Positions 60,094 through 64,000 of a stretch of 64,000 nt of DNA are shown piece by piece; the first letter of the stretch is position 1; each line of letters starts with the position of its first letter. The position numbers were made by a program, and so were the translations under genes. The stretch is taken from the NCBI RefSeq assembly GCF_022919715.1, contig NZ_CP095042.1, positions 2,604,001 through 2,668,000 on the forward strand. The letters are read 5' to 3'. Source of the stretch: Agromyces sp. H17E-10 (GTDB taxonomy: Bacteria; Actinomycetota; Actinomycetes; Actinomycetales; Microbacteriaceae). A model generated the notes under the pieces. It was not told the DNA's origin. It ran no database searches and saw only the letters and a program-made list of their open reading frames with translations.

Positions 60094-60135
60094 CCGTCGG
60101 TCGAGTAGGCGCGCAGCGCCGTATCGAGACCACGG
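60094..60135. repeat. Dispersed repeat, family A
   Basis: GGTCGAGTAGGCGCGCAGCG...CGTATCGAGACC, 14 bp after the MFS stop. Nearly identical to the first half of the pair at 41774-41859, 18 kb away. Confidence 0.85.
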
Positions 60136-60180
60136 CTCCGTGGAACCGACCCTTCCGGCACACCCCGGGAGCTGATACCC

Positions 60181-60651
60181 ATGAACATGCCAACCGACGA
60201 TGTGAACGCCGCCCCGCTCGAAGCCGCCCGCCGAGTCATCGACGCCGCGTCCTACCTGACGATCGCCACCGCCGACGCATCGGGACGTCCCTGGGCGACC
60301 CCCGTCTGGTTCGCCGAGCGTGACCTGCGCGAGTTCTTCTGGGTCTCGCGTCCAGAGACACGGCACTCGCAGAATCTCGCCGAGCGATCCGAGGTCGCGC
60401 TCGCCGTGTTCGACTCGACGGTCGCCGTCGGCGAGGCGATCGCGGTGTACGTCGAGGGGGTCGCGGCCGAGGTGCCGGATGAGGAGCTCGAGGCGGCGAT
60501 CGCGGTCTACGACGCGAAGTCCGTGGCGCGTGGCCTGCAGCGGTGGACCGCTGACGACGTGAGCGGCTCGGCGCCGTTCCGTCTCTTCCGCACGACGGCG
60601 TCGCAGGTGTACGTGCTCGACGAGCGCGAGCGGCGGGTGCCGCTGCTGTAG
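60181..60651 (+). CDS. Pyridoxamine 5'-phosphate oxidase-like (FMN-binding split barrel) protein
   Basis: A 156-residue protein. SYLTIATADASGRPWATPVWFAE is the first strand pair of the split-barrel fold, and EFFWVSRPETRHSQNLAERSEVALAVFD the second. The C-terminus has FRLFRTTASQVYVLDERER. The family binds FMN or F420 and reduces small molecules; the true PdxH substrate residues are not evident. GGGAGC lies nine bases before the ATG at 60181; the ATG at 60187 is also possible. Monocistronic, converging with a small membrane protein gene. Confidence 0.82.
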   Translation: MNMPTDDVNAAPLEAARRVIDAASYLTIATADASGRPWATPVWFAERDLREFFWVSRPETRHSQNLAERSEVALAVFDSTVAVGEAIAVYVEGVAAEVPDEELEAAIAVYDAKSVARGLQRWTADDVSGSAPFRLFRTTASQVYVLDERERRVPLL

Positions 60652-60706
60652 GCGCGATAGGCGCATGCGCGGCGCCGGCGCAAGCGCCGTTGCATCCGCG
60701 CCCCGC

Positions 60707-61042
60707 CTACCCCACGTGCTTCGCCGCCCGCCGCGCCGCCCGCCGCCGTTCGAGCGCCGCGTACCCCTTGAACATCAGCGGCATGACCCAGTACGAGGCG
60801 ATCGGCACGACGATCAGCGTGATCACGAAGGCCCGCAGCACGGGATGCCAGCCCCGCACGAGCGGTTCCGACAGCAGGCCGACGATGGCGACGAGCGGAA
60901 AGATCGTGAGCCACACGATGAACGCCGACACGTGGATGTTCGGCCGCGCCGGCGGCGATTCCGCCTCCGGTGGTGGGGCGAGTTGCTCGAGGCCTTCGGC
61001 CTCGGGTGCGGGTACGTCGTGCTCAGGAGGTGTGGTCGACAT
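60707..61042 (-). CDS. Small two-helix membrane protein
   Basis: A 111-residue protein. The N-terminal 35 residues are rich in Pro and Glu (PPEHDVPAPEAEGLEQLAPP). Two helices follow (FIVWLTIFPLVAIVGLL and AFVITLIVVPIASYWVMPLM), then a basic tail (ALERRRAARRAAKHVG). GGAGC precedes the ATG; a GTG three bases upstream is possible. Similar two-helix proteins are common in actinobacteria and often carry no assigned function. Confidence 0.7.
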   Translation of the reverse strand: MSTTPPEHDVPAPEAEGLEQLAPPPEAESPPARPNIHVSAFIVWLTIFPLVAIVGLLSEPLVRGWHPVLRAFVITLIVVPIASYWVMPLMFKGYAALERRRAARRAAKHVG

Positions 61043-61253
61043 CACGGGCTCCGTGATCGGGTGCGGCCTCGGCGTCGAGACGCACGCGACCGGCTCGTCT
61101 CATTCTCCTCCCGCGACGCGAGCGCCGCTACGGCCCGAACGCGGGTCGGGTGCCGCGGCGCGATCGTGACCTCGCGACCGCCCGCACCCGCGCCCGCGCC
61201 CCCGCCCCGCAACGCACGATGGCGGCCCCCGAACCGCGATCTTATGATGGAGC

Positions 61254-62510
61254 ATGGCCTGGTTCGGGGTCAGGCGCAGACGCGATGCGCACGAACTCGA
61301 GGTCCACGACGCAGACTTGGCGAAGCGGGCTGGATCGGCCCTGTTCGCCTGCGACGAGCGCATCCGCGTCGCCGTCGACGAGCTCGCCTTCGCCGAGGCC
61401 GAACTGGGATCGGACTCGACCGAGGGCTTGAGCCAGGCGATCGTCGTCGGCCGTGAACTCCTGGGCGAGGCGTTCCGGGTGAACCGGGCGAATCACGACG
61501 TCGTGCGCGGCACGCCCGACGAGGTGCGGGCCCGCGACGCGCGCATCGTCGAACTGTGCGCGTCGGCGATGAGCAGGATGGACGAGCAGTCCGCCACCCT
61601 CGCGCGCCGGCTGACACTGGCGCGGCGCGCACCCGAGGCCATCGCCGGCGTCCGATCGGATGCCGCCAGCATTCGCTCGCGGATACCGCAAACCCGCGAC
61701 ATCATCGAACACCTGGCCGCCCGCTACTCGAGCGAGGCGCTCGCCGAGGTCGCGGTCAACCCCGTCGAGGCCGAACGGTTGCTCGACTTCGCCGAGCACA
61801 GCGCGCGCGTGGCCGAGCGGCGGCGGGCGGCTGGTCTGCGCGAGCAGGCGAACCTCGCGCTCGAGGCCGCGACCGAAGCGGTACACCGAGCAGCGGCCGC
61901 GCTCGATGCGGTCGAGACCTACGAGGTCGAGGCACTGCACGCCGAGTCCAAGCTCGCGGCGCTCGTCGAGCAGTCTCGTCGGCACCTCGCCGCCGCACAG
62001 CACGAGCCGCAGTCGCGCGGCGTCGCAGGCGCGATCGCCGAGCTCAAGTCAGCCCTCGCCGATCTGCCGGCGGCCGGCGTGAACACCGACCCGCTCGCCT
62101 GCCTCGCTCGGCTGCACGCCGCGAACGACGCACTGGATGCCGCGATCGCAGCCGTCCGCGAGCGTGCGACGCACCCCGCCTCGTCGCCCGAGCACGTACG
62201 CCACGCTGTCTACGACGCCGACCAGCAGCTCGAGCTGGTGCGCGACACGATCGTCGGCCACCCGGGTTGGATCGGCCCCGAGGCCCTGGCGCAGCTGGCC
62301 CAGTCAGAGCGCGTCCGGATCGATCTCGGCCACTACCTCGGCAGTTCGACCGCGCGGGTCACCCTGGCCGACGAAGACCACCGAGCGCACGTGATCGCCA
62401 TGGCGCAGCACGTCGCCGACCTCGCCGGCGAAGCCCTGCACCTGGCCCGGCGCGACATCCGCGCGGCCCGCTTGCAGGATGCCGGGCGGCGGAGCGCCAT
62501 GCTCGACTGA
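61254..62510 (+). CDS. Alanine-rich helical protein of unknown function
   Basis: A 418-residue protein without signal peptide or membrane segment. It is almost wholly alpha-helical by composition (very high Ala, Arg, Glu, Leu) and likely forms coiled coils, for example AERRRAAGLREQANLALEAATEAVHRAAAALDAVET. A conserved-looking motif WFGVRRRRDAHELEVHDADL opens it. TATGAT (61243-61248) ends five bases before the ATG, so the mRNA is probably leaderless. The gene is single. A septation or envelope scaffold protein is conceivable but I see no domain to support it. Confidence 0.7.
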   Translation: MAWFGVRRRRDAHELEVHDADLAKRAGSALFACDERIRVAVDELAFAEAELGSDSTEGLSQAIVVGRELLGEAFRVNRANHDVVRGTPDEVRARDARIVELCASAMSRMDEQSATLARRLTLARRAPEAIAGVRSDAASIRSRIPQTRDIIEHLAARYSSEALAEVAVNPVEAERLLDFAEHSARVAERRRAAGLREQANLALEAATEAVHRAAAALDAVETYEVEALHAESKLAALVEQSRRHLAAAQHEPQSRGVAGAIAELKSALADLPAAGVNTDPLACLARLHAANDALDAAIAAVRERATHPASSPEHVRHAVYDADQQLELVRDTIVGHPGWIGPEALAQLAQSERVRIDLGHYLGSSTARVTLADEDHRAHVIAMAQHVADLAGEALHLARRDIRAARLQDAGRRSAMLD

Positions 62511-62652
62511 CTGCAGCGCACACCGTGGGCGGCTCCCGTACGCGGCCGTGATTGACTGGGCTCGTGGATGACCTTCCGGAGCGCCTCGTCACGGTGGGGC
62601 AGCCTTCTCCCGTGTTGATTCGGACGACTCGATCGCGTGTTGGACCTCGGTC

Positions 62653-63030
62653 ATGGGCGTCGACGCGGTTGGTGACGGCGGAGCTGTGAGCCTGGTCATC
62701 GAGCCGGCCGGTGTGCCGGAGCCGGCGGTGATTGAGCTTGCAGCGACAGTCGGAACTCGGTTCGGCGAGTTCGCCGAGCTCGCCGGCGAGTATCTGCGCG
62801 AACGGCTGCGTGAGCCGGAGTTCGCCCTCGGGCAGTCCGAACTCGTGAAGCTGGACGCTCCTGAGGTGCCGTTCGGCGAACCGGAGGCCGTGATCTGGGC
62901 TGACGGGTCCTGGATGCTGCGGTTCGTCGAGTCGAGCCTCGAGATGGCCGACCCCTTCGGAATCGGCGTGCTGTTCGAGGGAACGACGCCGCAAGCGGTT
63001 GAGGACCTCTCGGGCGCCGACCCGGCGTAA
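62653..63030 (+). CDS. Small acidic protein of unknown function
   Basis: A 125-residue protein with ELVKLDAPEVPFGEPEAVIW, ADGSWMLRFVESSLEM, DPFGIGVLFEGTTPQAVEDL. The WxxRF and DPxGIxVxFxG pattern suggests a small beta-sheet fold. A GTG at 62680 (SLVIEPAGVPEPAV) is an equally good start. The codon use is a little less G/C-biased than its neighbours and no clear ribosome binding site is seen. I do not recognise the family; immunity-type or regulatory proteins of this size exist but nothing proves it. Confidence 0.5.
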   Translation: MGVDAVGDGGAVSLVIEPAGVPEPAVIELAATVGTRFGEFAELAGEYLRERLREPEFALGQSELVKLDAPEVPFGEPEAVIWADGSWMLRFVESSLEMADPFGIGVLFEGTTPQAVEDLSGADPA

Positions 63031-63178
63031 TCGCGCGCTGCGTCGCCCGCCTCGCGACGGACTCGCTACCGTTCTCGTTCCGACCATTCGACCCTTCTCC
63101 GCGATGACGGATGCCCCGCACTCGTGAATTCCGTAGGCGAGCGACACGATCCGGCGGCTCGCAGCACGCTCTTCGCAC

Positions 63179-63205
63179 TTAGCACTCGCGTGCCGAGAGT
63201 GCTAA
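63179..63205. promoter_or_regulatory. CIRCE operator (HrcA site)
   Basis: TTAGCACTC, nine bases, GAGTGCTAA: a perfect CIRCE inverted repeat. TAATCT (63203-63208) may be the -10 of the Hsp20 promoter, with TTAGCA at 63179-63184 as -35, so HrcA bound here would block it directly. Confidence 0.95.
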
Positions 63206-63267
63206 TCTGGTAGGCGGGTGAGGATGACTCACTCAGGTCAATGGTGAACTGGAAGGAGACGAGACCA

Positions 63268-63696
63268 ATGGCCATGTACTGGGATCCGTTCCGGGAGATC
63301 GACCGCCTCGCCGAGTCCATGCGCGACGCGACGCAGGGGCCGCGGGTGATGCCCATCGATCTGCACCGCGACGGAGATCACTACGTTCTGGCAGCCGACC
63401 TTCCCGGTGTCGATCCGGGGTCGGTCGACGTCGATGTCGACGGGCAGCTGCTGACGATCCGGGCGGAGCGCACCCTGCGTTCGGAGAGCGGCACCGAGTG
63501 GCTCGTTCGCGAGCGCCCGAGCGGGTCGTTCCAGCGTCGGATCACCCTGGGTGACGGGCTCGACACCACGCAGATCAGCGCCCACTACGACAACGGGGTG
63601 CTGAGCGTGATCATCCCGATCAGCGAGATGGCGAAGCCGCGCAAGATCGCGGTCACGTCGACGCCGCACGCCGACAAGCAAGTCACTGCGAAGTAG
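63268..63696 (+). CDS. Small heat shock protein Hsp20 (alpha-crystallin family)
   Basis: A 142-residue chaperone that binds unfolding proteins. MAMYWDPFREIDRLAESM is the usual N-terminal start, the alpha-crystallin domain covers about residues 28-120 (LPGVDPGSVDVDVDGQLLTI, GSFQRRITLGDGLDTTQI), and the C-terminal dimerisation motif reads NGVLSVIIPI. GGAAGGAGA precedes the ATG at 63268; an in-frame ATG at 63241 has none. It is controlled by the CIRCE element 63 bases upstream, so it should rise on heat shock when HrcA is released. Monocistronic, with the next gene 101 bp downstream. Confidence 0.95.
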   Translation: MAMYWDPFREIDRLAESMRDATQGPRVMPIDLHRDGDHYVLAADLPGVDPGSVDVDVDGQLLTIRAERTLRSESGTEWLVRERPSGSFQRRITLGDGLDTTQISAHYDNGVLSVIIPISEMAKPRKIAVTSTPHADKQVTAK

Positions 63697-63797
63697 ATCG
63701 CACCGGGCGGCCATCCGGTGCCCGGTGTTCGTGGCGCGTTCGGCTGCGAACGGCCGTCGTCCGCCGGGCCCGGTGGCCGGCCCCCGACAGGGAGCTG

Positions 63798-64000
63798 ATG
63801 ATGCAAGGGATTGCCGTTTCCGACGTCGCATCGCCGAATCGTGCGAGCGTGCCCGCACCGCTGACCCGACTCCGTGGCCGGCGTACGTCGACGGTCGACA
63901 CAGTCAAGGTGTCGATCATCGCGACGAACCCGCCGACCGGCGACGCGCTCGTCCTCGAGGGCGAAGGCGTCAGCGAGGAGCACGCGCTCGCGGTGGCGAA
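63798..64000 (+). CDS. Uncharacterised protein, 5' part only
   Basis: Open from ATG 63798 (or 63801) to the window edge, 67 codons, no stop. GGGAGC precedes the start. The N-terminus is basic and Ser/Pro-rich, then DTVKVSIIATNPPTGDALVL and EGEGVSEEHALAVA follow. No family can be assigned from this fragment. It follows Hsp20 on the same strand with 101 bp between them, so co-transcription is possible. An antisense frame over the same bases is a shadow. Confidence 0.5.
   Translation, partial: MMQGIAVSDVASPNRASVPAPLTRLRGRRTSTVDTVKVSIIATNPPTGDALVLEGEGVSEEHALAVA

Overview
The window is 64 kb of very GC-rich chromosomal DNA from a high-GC actinobacterium, most likely a member of the Microbacteriaceae (Agromyces/Microbacterium type). 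The evidence is the strong G/C bias at third codon positions, many GTG starts, many probably leaderless genes with a TANNNT hexamer 5-7 nt before the start codon, actinobacterial families (T-A-A ECF fusion, LVIVD/DUF305 pair, SCO4226-like protein, CIRCE-controlled Hsp20), and dispersed palindromic repeats of the form GGTCGAGTAG...CGTATCGAGACC. There is no phage, transposase, rRNA, tRNA or CRISPR array.

Layout. 1-10 kb: the 3' end of a sensor kinase, a GlxA-type regulator, GAPDH (gap), a DUF389 membrane protein, a secreted M6 metalloprotease and a secreted GH5 hydrolase. 10-18 kb: cobalamin-dependent methionine synthase (metH), then on the other strand an ECF vitamin-type transporter (T-A-A fusion, S component, lipoprotein) peppered with repeats. 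18-23 kb: a reductase-like protein, a secreted LVIVD protein facing a DUF305 lipoprotein, and an epoxide hydrolase.

22.9-36.4 kb: two adjacent LacI-controlled catabolic operons. The first carries a polar amino-acid type ABC transporter, a Gfo/Idh/MocA oxidoreductase and an FAD amine oxidase. The second carries a sugar ABC transporter, a FrlC-like epimerase, a FrlB-like deglycase and a FrlD-like kinase. Together they look like an island for uptake and breakdown of glycated amines (Amadori products). Two genes in it are broken as sequenced: the first binding protein has an in-frame TGA, and the FrlD-like kinase has a one-base frameshift in a G run. The two regulators are paralogues and their presumed operators (TGAGACCGGTCTCA and TGGTACCGGTACCA) differ only in an inner base step.

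36.4-42.3 kb: a VOC protein, an HD-domain protein with a Glu-Pro rich linker, small proteins, and a membrane-anchored GH5 enzyme. 42.3-53.2 kb: a polysaccharide locus under a third LacI regulator: sugar-binding lipoprotein, a 1271-residue PL8 lyase with three discoidin-type modules, a GH130 enzyme, two permeases, LacI, and a phosphomannomutase-like HAD protein. An AAACCGGTTT palindrome lies between -35 and -10 of both structural promoters. I infer that the lyase releases mannose-containing products, GH130 phosphorolyses a mannoside to mannose 1-phosphate, and the HAD enzyme converts this to mannose 6-phosphate.

53.2-64 kb: a 37-residue small gene with its own promoter and terminator, RtcB, a SCO4226-like protein, a large LuxR-type ATPase regulator, a small lipoprotein, an MFS exporter, uncharacterised proteins, and Hsp20 under a perfect CIRCE operator; a partial gene runs off the right edge.

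Recurring architecture: all three ABC binding-protein genes are followed by a strong hairpin before the next operon gene, and four genes use a stop codon that lies inside a dispersed repeat.
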